A stretch of DNA of 64,000 bases, from the NCBI RefSeq assembly GCF_018883605.1, contig NZ_JAHLEM010000038.1:1-64000 (forward strand). The letters are read 5' to 3'. Source of the DNA: Streptomyces niphimycinicus (GTDB lineage Bacteria; Actinomycetota; Actinomycetes; Streptomycetales; Streptomycetaceae). A program made the translations under genes and the position numbers. The notes under the pieces were generated by a model. The model was given only the letters and a program-made list of their open reading frames with translations. It had not been told where the DNA came from and ran no database searches. Positions 49,940-58,881 of this stretch are shown in pieces. How positions within the stretch are numbered: position 1 is the stretch's first letter; each line of letters opens with the position of its first letter.

Positions 49940-50748
49940 CCGGCAAAACGGCGCGCGGCGTCCTGGTCACCCTGGTCTCCGTGCTGTGGCTGGTGCCGAC
50001 CTGGCTGGTCGTCGTCAACGCCTTCACCCCGGCCGAGCAGTACACCGGATCGCCACGGTGGTGGTTCGCCTCCCCGGGGCTGTTCGCCAACATCCGGGCC
50101 GCGTTCGAGAGCGCCGACGTCGGGCGGGGGCTGCTCAACACGCTGCTGTACGCGGTGATCGGCGCGGCGGTGGCGGTGCTGATCGCGGCACTCGCCTCGT
50201 TCGCCGTCACCGTGATGCCGGTGCGGCGGCCCGGATTCTGGTTCTGGTTCATCTTCACCGGCACCGTGCTGCCCCTCCAGACGTTTCTGTCCCCGCTGTT
50301 CACCGGGTACGCCGCCACCGGCCTCTACGACACCCAGTACGGCATGCTGCTGATCTACGTGGCGCTGACCATCCCCTTCGCGTTCTTCATCAACCGCAAC
50401 TTCATGCTCACCGTGCCAAGGGAGATCTCCGAGGCGGCCCAGCTCGACGGCGTGAACTGGCCGTCGATGTTCCTGCGGATCCATCTGCCGCTGGCCAGGA
50501 ACGCGCTGCTGGCCGCGTTCATCTTCCAGTTCACCTGGATCTGGAACGATCTGCTGTTCGGCATCACCCTGTCGCTCAGCCCGAATGTGCGGCCGGTGAC
50601 GGCCACACTGGCCGACCTCGGCGGCAACTACTCCACGGTGGGGCCGCCCGTCGTGCTCGCCGGCGCGCTCCTGGCGTCGCTGCCGACCGTGATCCTCTTC
50701 TTCGTGTTCCAGCGCTTCTTCGTCAACAGCCTGCGGCTCACGGCCTGA
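49936..50748 (+). CDS. ABC sugar permease 2 (MalG type)
   Basis: The 270-residue protein has six membrane segments: LVTLVSVLWLVPTWLVVVNA, then VIGAAVAVLIAALASFAVTV, FWFWFIFTGTVLPLQTFLSP, GMLLIYVALTIPFAFFINRN, FIFQFTWIWNDLLFGITLSL and the last at VVLAGALLASLPTVILFFVF. The cytoplasmic EAA loop (REISEAAQLDGVNWPSMFLR) docks the ATPase. It is the second subunit of the mannoside importer. The ATGA overlap with the preceding gene shows coupling. Confidence 0.92.
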   Translation: MTGKTARGVLVTLVSVLWLVPTWLVVVNAFTPAEQYTGSPRWWFASPGLFANIRAAFESADVGRGLLNTLLYAVIGAAVAVLIAALASFAVTVMPVRRPGFWFWFIFTGTVLPLQTFLSPLFTGYAATGLYDTQYGMLLIYVALTIPFAFFINRNFMLTVPREISEAAQLDGVNWPSMFLRIHLPLARNALLAAFIFQFTWIWNDLLFGITLSLSPNVRPVTATLADLGGNYSTVGPPVVLAGALLASLPTVILFFVFQRFFVNSLRLTA

Positions 50749-50775
50749 ACCGAACCACCCTGGGAGAGAAGACAT

Positions 50776-53700
50776 ATGACGACGCGCGCCCTCGTACGCG
50801 ACCGCCGCTGGTCCACCGACAAGGCCCGGACGAGCATGATCGGCCTGGCCGTCGCCGCCACCGCGCGGGCCGGCGGCATGGAACTGCGGGCCCTGCCGGA
50901 ACACCTCGTACGCCGCGATGACACCGGCGCCCGGCGCGGCGTGCGCATCCTCGTCTCCGGTGACACGCCCGACACCGGCGACTGGACCTTCGAGGTGGAG
51001 GTCGCCGGCCGTGGCCGGGTGCCCGTCGAGGTGCTGCCCGCGCCCGGCGGGCCACGCCTGATGCTCCCGCTGGAGACCGACCGCCGCGACGTACGGATCC
51101 AGGCCCGCAACGGCGACGTGTCGGCGGTGCTCGCCTTCGCGCTGGAACCGCCGCGGGACTGGACGATCCACCTGGTCCACCACTCGCATCTGGACATCGG
51201 CTACACCGATCCCCAGGGCACCGTCCTCGGCGAACACGTCGCCTTCCTCGACTCCTGCCTCGATCTGACCCGTACCACCGACGGCTGGCCGGATGACGCC
51301 AGGTTCCGGTGGGCCGTGGAGTCGCTGTGGTCGTTCGAGCAGTGGGCCGCCGTCCGGCCGCCGGAGCGGGTCGCGGAGTTCGTCGAGCGGGTCCGGGCCG
51401 GCCAGATCGAGCTGACCGCCATGCCGTACAACCTCCACAGCGACACCTGCTCCACCGACGAACTGCACGAGCTGCTGCGGCTGGCCCACCGGGTGAGGGA
51501 CACCTACGGGATCGATTTCCACTCGGCCATGCAGACCGATGTGCCCGGCTCCGTCGCCGGGCTGCCGGACGCCCTGTCCCCGCTGGGTGTGCGCTATCTG
51601 TCGGTGGCGCACAACTGGGCCGGGCGCTCGGTGCCCACCACCAACGGCGGGGCACGGCTGCCGCGCCTGTTCCGGTGGCGCGCCCCGTCCGGCAAGGAGG
51701 TGCTGGTGTGGATGACCGACAGCCCCCACGGCCTGGCCTATATGGAAGGGCCGGTGCTGGGCTTCGACACCTCCTACGCCATGGTGGACGACCTGCTGCC
51801 CGCCTATCTGACGTCGCTGGCGACCAACCCCTACCCGATACCGCCCGAGCTCCTCGGCTCACCGTCCCCCGCGCCGGGCGAGCGCGAGCCCTATCCGTGG
51901 GATGTGCTGCATCTGAGGGTGCAGGGCCACTTCGGGGACAACGCGCCGCCGCGGCTGATCCTCGCCGAGACCGTGCGCCGCTGGAACGAGACATGGGACA
52001 GCCCCAGGCTGCGGCTGTCCACCAACACCGACTTCTTCACCGACGCCGAGGCCCGGCTCGGCGACGCCATCCCCGCCTTCGAGGGCGACTGGGGCGACTG
52101 GTGGGTCGAGGGCGTCGGCTCGGGCGCCCGGCCCCAGGCCATGGTGCGCCGCGCCCAGTCCACCGTCACCGACGCCACCACCCTCTACGGCATGGCCGCC
52201 CTGGCCTCCCCCACGGCGCCCACCGCCGACCTGGCCGCGGCCGCCCGCGGCGGCGCCGACCAGGTGTACCGGTCGGTGTCCCTGTTCAACGAGCACACCT
52301 GGGGCGCCTCCGACCCGTGGACCCACGGTGACGCGGGCGGCGAGTCGGGCGAGCAGCAGTGGCACTGGAAGTACGGGTACGCGCTGCACGGCGACAACGA
52401 CGCAGACACCTTCCTCGACCACGCCTCGGCCGCACTCGGCGCCCTGCTGCCCACCGCGGCCGGCGCCGATGTGACGTACTGGGCCGTCAACACCACGGCG
52501 GCGGCCCGCACCTCGGTCGTGACGGTGTTCCTGCGCGAGAGCCGGGTCCCGCTCAGCAGCACGGTGTCGGTGGCCGACGGCCGCACCGGTGCGGAACTGC
52601 CGCTGGTCCAGGAGGCGCAGACCAACCCGGTCCACCGGGACGCCGGGCGGTGGCTGCACATCCAGGTGCCCGATGTGCCGCCGTTCGGCCTCGTACGGCT
52701 GGATGTGACGGTGACCGGCACGGACGGCGGCAAGGCGGTGGCCTCCCCCGCCGCGCTGCGCCTGGACGGGGGCGAGGAGGGCGAGGAGGGCGAGAAGCGC
52801 GGGAACCGCGCCGTCCCGCTGCCCACCGCCGACGACCTGATCCTGGAGAACGACCATCTGCGCGTCCGCGTCGACCTGACCACGGCCTGTGTGGCGAGCC
52901 TCGTCGAAAAGGCCACCGGCCGCGAACTCGTCGACCAGGACGCCGTCGTCGGCTTCAACGGCTACACCTACGACACCTACACCACCGCGGGCGGCTACAA
53001 CCACCAGGCCAACAAGACCACCGTGAGCGAGGAGCTGGAACTCCTCGGCTCCCGGACCCTGGCCCGCCCCGCCGTACTTCTCGAACGCGTCGACGACGCC
53101 CTCGGCCGGCGCCTCACCTACGAGTACGCGGCCGACGGCGTCCGCCGGGCCCGCACCACGCTCAGCCTCGGCCGTGACGACGCCCACCTGGTGATCGACA
53201 ACCGCTTCGACAAACCCGCCACCATGACGAAGGAGAGCGCCTACCTCGCGTTCCCCTTCGCGCTGACGCGGCCCACGGTGCACTACGAGATCACCGGGGC
53301 CCTGACCGGCACCGGCCTCGCCCATGTGCCCGGCGCGCCCCAGCACATGCGTGCCGTGCGGTCGTTCGTCTCCCTGGCGGACGACGGCGGCCCCGTCGCC
53401 TGGATCACCCGGGACGCGCCGCTGGTCGAGCCGGAGACCATCGCCCTGCCCTACGCGCCCTTCCCCGACTCGACCGCACCGCGCCGGCCCGGCACGGTCT
53501 ACTCCTGGGTGCACAACAACCTCTGGGACACCAACTTCCCGTCCCAGCAGGCGTTCCACACCACCTTCCGCTACGCGGTGGGCGTGCGCCGCGACGGCGA
53601 GAGCATCGACGCCGACGCCCTGGCGCTGCGCACCGCCTACGAGGTCGACCACCCGCTGATCGGCGTGGCGGCGCATGGTGCCCCCGACACGGACCGCCCG

Positions 53701-53985
53701 GCCGAACGCGCGCTGCTCTCCGTGGACGACACGCGCGTCGCGGTCCGCGACGTGGCCCCGGTGCCGGGTGACGACGGCGTCGACCTGCTGGTGAGGCTCC
53801 AGTCCTTCGTCACGGAGCCGCGCACGGTCCGCCTCAGGTGCGGCTTCCCGGTCGCGGGCGCCGAGCGCGCCACCTATCTCGGCGACCCCGACGGCCCCGC
53901 CACGCTCGACGGCGACGGCATCCTCGTGGACATCCCCCGCCTGGGCACCACCGCGGTGCGGGTGCGCCTCGGCGCCGCGGGGTAG
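50776..53985 (+). CDS. alpha-mannosidase (glycoside hydrolase family 38)
   Basis: The 1069-residue enzyme carries the GH38 zinc/substrate motif VHHSHLDIGYTDPQG with H136, H138 and D140 and the nucleophile D255 in SAMQTDVPGSVAGL. Later domains (from about 600) are the beta-sandwich parts of class II mannosidases. No signal peptide is visible, so it cleaves mannosides inside the cell after uptake by the adjacent ABC importer, releasing mannose. AGAGAAG precedes the ATG. A strong 18-bp hairpin terminator follows 40 bp after the stop and ends the operon. Confidence 0.9.
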   Translation: MTTRALVRDRRWSTDKARTSMIGLAVAATARAGGMELRALPEHLVRRDDTGARRGVRILVSGDTPDTGDWTFEVEVAGRGRVPVEVLPAPGGPRLMLPLETDRRDVRIQARNGDVSAVLAFALEPPRDWTIHLVHHSHLDIGYTDPQGTVLGEHVAFLDSCLDLTRTTDGWPDDARFRWAVESLWSFEQWAAVRPPERVAEFVERVRAGQIELTAMPYNLHSDTCSTDELHELLRLAHRVRDTYGIDFHSAMQTDVPGSVAGLPDALSPLGVRYLSVAHNWAGRSVPTTNGGARLPRLFRWRAPSGKEVLVWMTDSPHGLAYMEGPVLGFDTSYAMVDDLLPAYLTSLATNPYPIPPELLGSPSPAPGEREPYPWDVLHLRVQGHFGDNAPPRLILAETVRRWNETWDSPRLRLSTNTDFFTDAEARLGDAIPAFEGDWGDWWVEGVGSGARPQAMVRRAQSTVTDATTLYGMAALASPTAPTADLAAAARGGADQVYRSVSLFNEHTWGASDPWTHGDAGGESGEQQWHWKYGYALHGDNDADTFLDHASAALGALLPTAAGADVTYWAVNTTAAARTSVVTVFLRESRVPLSSTVSVADGRTGAELPLVQEAQTNPVHRDAGRWLHIQVPDVPPFGLVRLDVTVTGTDGGKAVASPAALRLDGGEEGEEGEKRGNRAVPLPTADDLILENDHLRVRVDLTTACVASLVEKATGRELVDQDAVVGFNGYTYDTYTTAGGYNHQANKTTVSEELELLGSRTLARPAVLLERVDDALGRRLTYEYAADGVRRARTTLSLGRDDAHLVIDNRFDKPATMTKESAYLAFPFALTRPTVHYEITGALTGTGLAHVPGAPQHMRAVRSFVSLADDGGPVAWITRDAPLVEPETIALPYAPFPDSTAPRRPGTVYSWVHNNLWDTNFPSQQAFHTTFRYAVGVRRDGESIDADALALRTAYEVDHPLIGVAAHGAPDTDRPAERALLSVDDTRVAVRDVAPVPGDDGVDLLVRLQSFVTEPRTVRLRCGFPVAGAERATYLGDPDGPATLDGDGILVDIPRLGTTAVRVRLGAAG

Positions 53986-54024
53986 CGGGATAGGGGGAAC
54001 AGGGGGATAGCTGGGCAGCGTCGT

Positions 54025-54069
54025 GGGAGCCGCCCGCCACCGACCAGGAGCCGGTGGCGGGCGGCTCCC
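54025..54069 (+). terminator. strong hairpin terminating the mannoside operon
   Basis: Arms GGGAGCCGCCCGCCACCG (54025-54042) and CGGTGGCGGGCGGCTCCC (54052-54069) are a perfect 18-bp stem around a nine-base loop. There is no U-tract beyond it, as is common in Streptomyces terminators. Confidence 0.85.
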
Positions 54070-54373
54070 ATGACGCGTTCGCCTCCCTCGAGCACGCCGG
54101 TCTGGCGCGGCCCGAGACCGCGGGGGCGACCATCCCGGGCGCGGGAGACACTGCATACCTGCCCGGCCTCGTAGACCGCGCACGCGCCCTGGTTTGCCAG
54201 TTCAGCAAGGATATTCGCCGCCTCCGGAAACATGCGCGCAGGCTGCGTCCAGAAGGTTCTGGCTCACAACCGATAGCCGGTGCCGCTCGGACTCGGTCGT
54301 GTTCCCGCATTCGCCGGGAACACCTCTGGCTCCAGCAGCACGCCGGTAGTCGAAATACCCGAGGAAGCAGCAG
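54070..54373. promoter_or_regulatory. sulfur-island leader with two dyads
   Basis: CCAGAA-GG-TTCTGG (54249-54262) and GTGTTCCCG-N7-CGGGAACAC (54299-54307/54315-54323, perfect 9-bp arms) precede the ABM-rhodanese start by 51 bp or more. They may be repressor sites or a leader hairpin. A 58-codon minus-strand frame from about 54233 (MFPEAANILAELANQG...) looks mildly coding but I do not recognise it. Confidence 0.55.
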
Positions 54374-55063
54374 ATGGAAAATCGCCATGTCGTGATCATT
54401 CCGATCGAGATCGAAGAGGAGAAGGAGATCTCTTATCTCGCCGCATGGCAGGACGCCGCGGAAGTGATGGCCGCTCAGCCCGGTTTCATTCGGACGTACA
54501 TGTTCCGCACGATCGTTCCGGGGAGCACATTCTCTCTCGTCAACGTGGCGGAATGGGAATCCACCGCTCACTGGGAAGAGGCGATGAGCGTCTGCCCGAT
54601 GATGGGACAGCAGCTAGCCGTCGTCCATGCCTCGAACTACGAGGCGATCCGGACGGTCCTGCCCACGCAGGGCCTGAGCTCCGGACACGGACACACGCCC
54701 GCTGACCTGTCTCCTGTCGAGGCGCGTCACCGCGCCGTGGACGGGGAACTCACGCTGGTCGATGTCCGCGAAGACGATGAATGGGCGGCGCGTCATCCGG
54801 CCGGCGCCGTCCATGTCGCGCTGAGCACATTGCCGGCCTCGCTGTCAGATCTGCCTGCCGGCCCACTCGCCTTCGTCTGCCGCACGGGCACACGCAGCGT
54901 GCAAGGTGGCGCGCAGGCGATCCGCGCAGGCCGGTCCTCCGTCTACAGCGTGGCGGGCGGTCTTGAGGCATGGGAAGCGGCAGGGCTGCCGGTCACCCTC
55001 CCTGACCGCGAGGACGCGGCGAACAACGGCGATCGCGCCAAAGCCGCGGTACGTGAGGACTGA
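54374..55063 (+). CDS. ABM-domain/rhodanese fusion protein
   Basis: The 229-residue protein joins an antibiotic-biosynthesis-monooxygenase (ABM) dimeric alpha/beta-barrel-type domain (1-95; PGFIRTYMFRTIVPGSTFSL, NVAEWESTAHWEEAMSV) to a rhodanese domain (about 105-215) with active cysteine in FVCRTGTRSVQGGAQAI. Rhodaneses move sulfane sulfur between thiols. ABM domains bind small organic or haem-like ligands. The third-position G/C is lower in the ABM half than in the neighbours, suggesting a different origin. It leads the sulfur island, 115 bp ahead of the MBL-rhodanese gene. Confidence 0.8.
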   Translation: MENRHVVIIPIEIEEEKEISYLAAWQDAAEVMAAQPGFIRTYMFRTIVPGSTFSLVNVAEWESTAHWEEAMSVCPMMGQQLAVVHASNYEAIRTVLPTQGLSSGHGHTPADLSPVEARHRAVDGELTLVDVREDDEWAARHPAGAVHVALSTLPASLSDLPAGPLAFVCRTGTRSVQGGAQAIRAGRSSVYSVAGGLEAWEAAGLPVTLPDREDAANNGDRAKAAVRED

Positions 55064-55178
55064 CGAAAGCAGAACCGGCGGATAACCGCCGCACACATCA
55101 CCCAGCATGAGGCCGGCCGGGTAGCCCGTCCCGCCTCGCACCCTTCGGGAAATTCCCTACCGGGAAAGGAGTCACACC

Positions 55179-56543
55179 GTGTTTTTTGTCGACACCCTGG
55201 AGTTCGAGGGGCTGGGCAACCGTAGTTACCTGGCCGGCGGTCCGAGAGCGGCGGTCGTGATCGATCCGCCGCGGGACGTCGACCAGATGATCGCCACCGC
55301 CGCCCGGCGAGGGGTGCGCATCGCCTACGTGGCGGAGACACACGTGCACAACGACTACGTCTCCGGCGGGCTGGAACTGGCCCGCCTCACCGGCGCCCGC
55401 TACCTGGTCCCGGCCGACGCCAACGTCTCCTTCCCCCGCACTCCCGTCACGGACGGCGACACGTCCGAGGTGGACGAGCACCTGGTGCTGCGTGCCATAG
55501 CCACCCCGGGCCACACCCCGCACCACACCTCCTACGCGCTGGAGGAGGACGGACGCGCGGTGGCCGTCTTCACCGGCGGCTCGCTGCTGATCGGCACCGT
55601 GGGGCGTCCGGACCTGGTGGACCCTCGGCTGACCGAGCACCTGGCCCGCGCGCAGCACGCCTCCGTCCACCGGCTGGCGGCATCGCTGGACAACGAGGTG
55701 CCGGTGCTGCCCACGCACGGCTTCGGCAGCTTCTGCTCCTCCTCCCAAGCCGAGGGCGATGCGAGCACGATCGGCAAAGAACGTACCGGCAACGACGCTT
55801 TCACCCTGGATGTGGACACCTTCGTGAAGCGGGTCCTGGCCGGGCTGGAAGACGTGCCCGCCTACTACACGCACATGGGCCCGGCCAACGCCGCCGGCCC
55901 CGCGCCCGTCGACCTGAGTCCGCCCGAGCCCGCCGACGCCGTACAGATCGCCGAACGGCTGGCGGCGGGTGAGTGGGTCGTGGACCTGCGCAGCCGGGTC
56001 GCCTTCGCCGAAGGCCATGTGGCCGGATCGTTCAACTTCGAGGGCACCGGCAAGCCGGCCACCTATCTGGCCTGGCTGATCCCGTGGGGCAAGCCGGTCA
56101 CCCTGCTCGCCGACACCCCGGCGCGGATCGCCGACGCACAGCGGGAGCTGACCCGGGTCGGCATCGACCGCCCGGCCGCCGCCGCCACCGGAGATCCGGC
56201 CACCTGGGTCCGTGAGGGGGAGGAGCTCGCCTCCTTCGCCCGCGCCGGCTTCGTCGACCTCGCCGGTGCACACGAGCGCGGCGAGGACGTGGTGGTGCTG
56301 GATGTGCGCCGGGATTCCGAACGTGCGAACGGCTTCATCGAGGGCTCCGTACACATTCCGCTCCACGAGTTGCACGGCCGGGTCGGCGAGGTGCCGGACG
56401 GCACGGTGTGGGTGCACTGCGCCGGCGGGATGCGCGCGGCGATCGCCGTTTCCCTCCTGGACGCGACCGGACGAAAGGTCATCGCCATCGATGACGGCTT
56501 CGAGGCCGCCGCCGACGCGGGCCTGAGTGTCACCCGGTCTTGA
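55179..56543 (+). CDS. MBL-fold hydrolase with two rhodanese domains (persulfide dioxygenase-like)
   Basis: The 454-residue protein has an MBL domain (1-245), then two rhodanese domains (about 250-345 and 350-454). The metal-site motif reads ETHVHNDYVSGG and GHTPHHTSY, but the usual Asp of the third motif (FTGD in ETHE1-type enzymes) is replaced in FTGGSLLIGTVGRPDL. The first rhodanese lacks its cysteine (VTLLADTPARI); the second has it in VWVHCAGGMRAAIAV. Related proteins oxidise glutathione or mycothiol persulfide to sulfite and transfer sulfur. GTG start with AAAGGAGT ahead. It is followed by a TauE/SafE exporter. Confidence 0.85.
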   Translation: MFFVDTLEFEGLGNRSYLAGGPRAAVVIDPPRDVDQMIATAARRGVRIAYVAETHVHNDYVSGGLELARLTGARYLVPADANVSFPRTPVTDGDTSEVDEHLVLRAIATPGHTPHHTSYALEEDGRAVAVFTGGSLLIGTVGRPDLVDPRLTEHLARAQHASVHRLAASLDNEVPVLPTHGFGSFCSSSQAEGDASTIGKERTGNDAFTLDVDTFVKRVLAGLEDVPAYYTHMGPANAAGPAPVDLSPPEPADAVQIAERLAAGEWVVDLRSRVAFAEGHVAGSFNFEGTGKPATYLAWLIPWGKPVTLLADTPARIADAQRELTRVGIDRPAAAATGDPATWVREGEELASFARAGFVDLAGAHERGEDVVVLDVRRDSERANGFIEGSVHIPLHELHGRVGEVPDGTVWVHCAGGMRAAIAVSLLDATGRKVIAIDDGFEAAADAGLSVTRS

Positions 56544-56575
56544 ATCCCTTGCTCCACCCGCACAGAAGGCATGCG

Positions 56576-56692
56576 ATGTTCCTCTCCCGCCACGGCCCTT
56601 GCCGCCTCGGCCCCGAACAGGTCCACTCCCGCGTCACCGGGACCGGGCCGCCGGTGGCCGGCGACAGCGGACAGAGTCGGCGAATAGGGTGA
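56576..56692 (+). CDS. 38-residue ORF, rhodanese-like stub overlapping the exporter start
   Basis: The ATG at 56576 (AGAAGG ahead) encodes MFLSRHGPCRLGPEQVHSRV and ends RRIG. Its TGA shares bases with the exporter's GTG (GTGA, 56689-56692), so translation is coupled. The N-terminus resembles single-domain rhodaneses that start MSLFRRGPxRVTPEQAHAR, so this is probably a truncated rhodanese, reduced to a leader peptide. Alternatively it is a Cys-containing regulatory leader. Confidence 0.5.
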   Translation: MFLSRHGPCRLGPEQVHSRVTGTGPPVAGDSGQSRRIG

Positions 56693-57438
56693 CCGCCCTG
56701 CTCCTGGCCCTGATCGCAGGGGCCGTCGTCGGCCTGATGCTCGGCGCCCTCGGCGGTGGCGGCAGCGTCCTGGCGGTGCCCGCGCTGATCTACCTGCTCG
56801 GCTTCACCCCTGCCGCGGCCACCACCGCCGGCCTGATCATCATCACCGCCACGTCCCTGACCGCCCTGTACGCGCACGCCCGGGCCGGGCGGGTGCGGTG
56901 GAAGGCCGGGGCGGCGTTCGCAGCCGCCGGGATTCTTCCGGCGGCTGCCGCCGGAGCCGCCGCCGCCCACGTGCCCCAAGCCGTCCTCACCACCGCCTTC
57001 GCCGCTACAGCCATCCTCTCCGCCGTCAAAATGCTCCGGCCCGTTGACACCGCCCGCTCCGGGAGCGGCGACATACGGCCGGGCAGGGCAGCGGGAGCCG
57101 GGGCCGGCCTGGGCACACTGACCGGACTACTCGGTGTGGGCGGCGGCTTTCTCGCCGTCCCCGCCCTGGTCACCGTCCTGGCCTTCGAGATGGAGGCCGC
57201 AGTCGGCACCAGCCTGCTGGTCATCACGGCCAACTCACTGGCTTCCCTGGCCACTCGCTCCGGCGCCGCCGCCTCGCTCGACTGGGCGGTGATCGGCCCG
57301 TTCATCGGAACCGCGATCCTGGGCGCCTGGGACGGCAAGCGCATGGCCGCGAAGGTCTCCGGGCCCCGCCTCCAGCGCATTTTCGCGGTGGTCCTGCTGG
57401 CCGTGGCCGCCTTCATGCTTGCCGACGCCGTGACGTGA
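56689..57438 (+). CDS. sulfite/anion exporter TauE/SafE family protein
   Basis: The 249-residue protein has about eight hydrophobic segments and two repeats, each with a glycine-rich motif: VGLMLGALGGGGSVLAVPAL and GLLGVGGGFLAVPALVTVLA. TauE/SafE proteins export sulfite, thiosulfate or related anions. Located right after persulfide-handling proteins, it most likely exports the sulfite formed. The start (GTG at 56689) overlaps the stop of a 38-codon ORF. Confidence 0.85.
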   Translation: MTALLLALIAGAVVGLMLGALGGGGSVLAVPALIYLLGFTPAAATTAGLIIITATSLTALYAHARAGRVRWKAGAAFAAAGILPAAAAGAAAAHVPQAVLTTAFAATAILSAVKMLRPVDTARSGSGDIRPGRAAGAGAGLGTLTGLLGVGGGFLAVPALVTVLAFEMEAAVGTSLLVITANSLASLATRSGAAASLDWAVIGPFIGTAILGAWDGKRMAAKVSGPRLQRIFAVVLLAVAAFMLADAVT

Positions 57439-57585
57439 CGTGCCGGCAGCCCAGATCGGCGACAACCCCCGCGGGTCATCGCGCATCGTATGCGCGATGA
57501 AGGTGTGTACTCCGTCGATCTGCGAACGCCGCGCACAGCGCCCTCACCCTCCCCGACTACGGCTGACCCGCACCCAGCAGGACGG

Positions 57586-58701
57586 TCACGGCAGTACCAC
57601 CAGCTCACGGCTGGTGCGGTTGAGGCGTTCGCCGCCGTCGTCGGTGCAGATGACGATGTCCTCGATGCGGGCTCCGAACCGGTCGGGTAGGTAGATGCCC
57701 GGCTCGACGGAGAAGGCCATGCCGGGCTCCAGGGGGAGGGTGGAGCCCGCCACGATGTAGGGATCCTCGTGGGTTTCCAGTCCGATGCCGTGGCCGGTGC
57801 GGTGGATGAAGTTCGGCCCGAAGCCCGCGTCCGTGATGATGTCCCGGCCGATCGCGTCCAGTTGTTCGGCGGTGATACCGGGCCGCACCGCGTCGGTCTG
57901 GGCGCGCTGGGCGGTCAGCAGCACCTCGTACAGCCGTCGGTACTCCGCCGGCGGCTCGCCGACGACGTAGTCGCGGGTGGAGTCGGAGCAGTAGCCGTCT
58001 TCGGTGGTCCCGCCGATGTCGACCACCACGGGGTCGCCGGGCAGGATCACCCGGTCCGACAGCTCATGGTGGGGACTGGCGCCGTGGGGTCCGGAGCCGA
58101 CGATGACGAAGTCGGTCCGTACATGGCCTTCGGCCGTGATGGCCTCCGCGATATCCCGGCCGACCTCGCGTTCGGTGCGCCCGGCGCGCAGCCACTCGCC
58201 CATGCGGGCGTGCACCCGGTCGATGGCCGCCCCCGCCCGGCGCAGCGCCTCGATCTCGGCCCGGGTCTTGCGGATCCGCAGCCGGCCGAGCACCTCTCCG
58301 GCGAGTGCCTGGTCGGTGTCGGGCAGCACGGCGCGGAAGGCGATCGTCTTCTCGGCCCACATGTGGTTGTCGACGCCGACCCGGGCCATCCCGGTGGGAA
58401 GCCGGGCCGCGATGAGGGCATACGGGTCCTCGGTCTCGGCCCAGCCGGTGATCTCGATGGCGAGATTCCCGGCCGGGGACGCGAGCGCGGCGGGCCGTTC
58501 CAACTCCGGTACCAGGAGGAAGGGTTCGGCGTCCACGGGGAGCACGAGGCAGGTGAGCCGCTCCAGGGGCAGGGCGTGGTAACCCGTCAGATAGCGCAGG
58601 TCGGCGCCGGGACTGATCAGCAGCGCGTCCAGACCGGCACCGGCGGCGGCCTCCCGGGCGCGCTCCAGACGGTCGGCGGGGTAGAGATCGGTGGGGATCA
58701 C
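57586..58701 (-). CDS. M24-family Xaa-Pro aminopeptidase
   Basis: The 371-residue protein has an N-terminal creatinase-like domain (DALLISPGADLRYLTGYHAL) and a C-terminal pita-bread M24 domain. The dimetal ligands are visible as D in VVDIGGTTEDGYCSDSTRDY (two Asp), H in HRTGHGIGLETHEDPY, and E in MAFSVEPGIYLPDRFGARIE (two Glu). It removes N-terminal residues before proline. A cytoplasmic house-keeping type enzyme, transcribed alone or with the SUKH gene upstream. Confidence 0.92.
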   Translation of the reverse strand: MIPTDLYPADRLERAREAAAGAGLDALLISPGADLRYLTGYHALPLERLTCLVLPVDAEPFLLVPELERPAALASPAGNLAIEITGWAETEDPYALIAARLPTGMARVGVDNHMWAEKTIAFRAVLPDTDQALAGEVLGRLRIRKTRAEIEALRRAGAAIDRVHARMGEWLRAGRTEREVGRDIAEAITAEGHVRTDFVIVGSGPHGASPHHELSDRVILPGDPVVVDIGGTTEDGYCSDSTRDYVVGEPPAEYRRLYEVLLTAQRAQTDAVRPGITAEQLDAIGRDIITDAGFGPNFIHRTGHGIGLETHEDPYIVAGSTLPLEPGMAFSVEPGIYLPDRFGARIEDIVICTDDGGERLNRTSRELVVLP

Positions 58702-58881
58702 AGGGCGTACTCCATCCTGGTGTCGGGCCGGGCCGAGGCAGCGGGCCGGACCGTCCTCGACCGGCTGATGGCCGCTTCGGCCTCAGCCTCCACAGCATGC
58801 GGCACAACGGCAACCCCACGGGCACCGGACGCACCGCCGGTGCCAGGTCCGAGCCGACCGCCTGACCGACCGGACCCGCTC

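Noticed and set aside
49894..54183. Long minus-strand open frames opposite the permease and alpha-mannosidase genes
   Set aside because: Low-complexity arginine/glycine-rich translations; the opposite strand encodes clear permease and GH38 motifs.
57440..57585. Small gene between the exporter and the M24 peptidase
   Set aside because: Short open frames have no ribosome site, no conserved motif and overlap the convergent gene ends.
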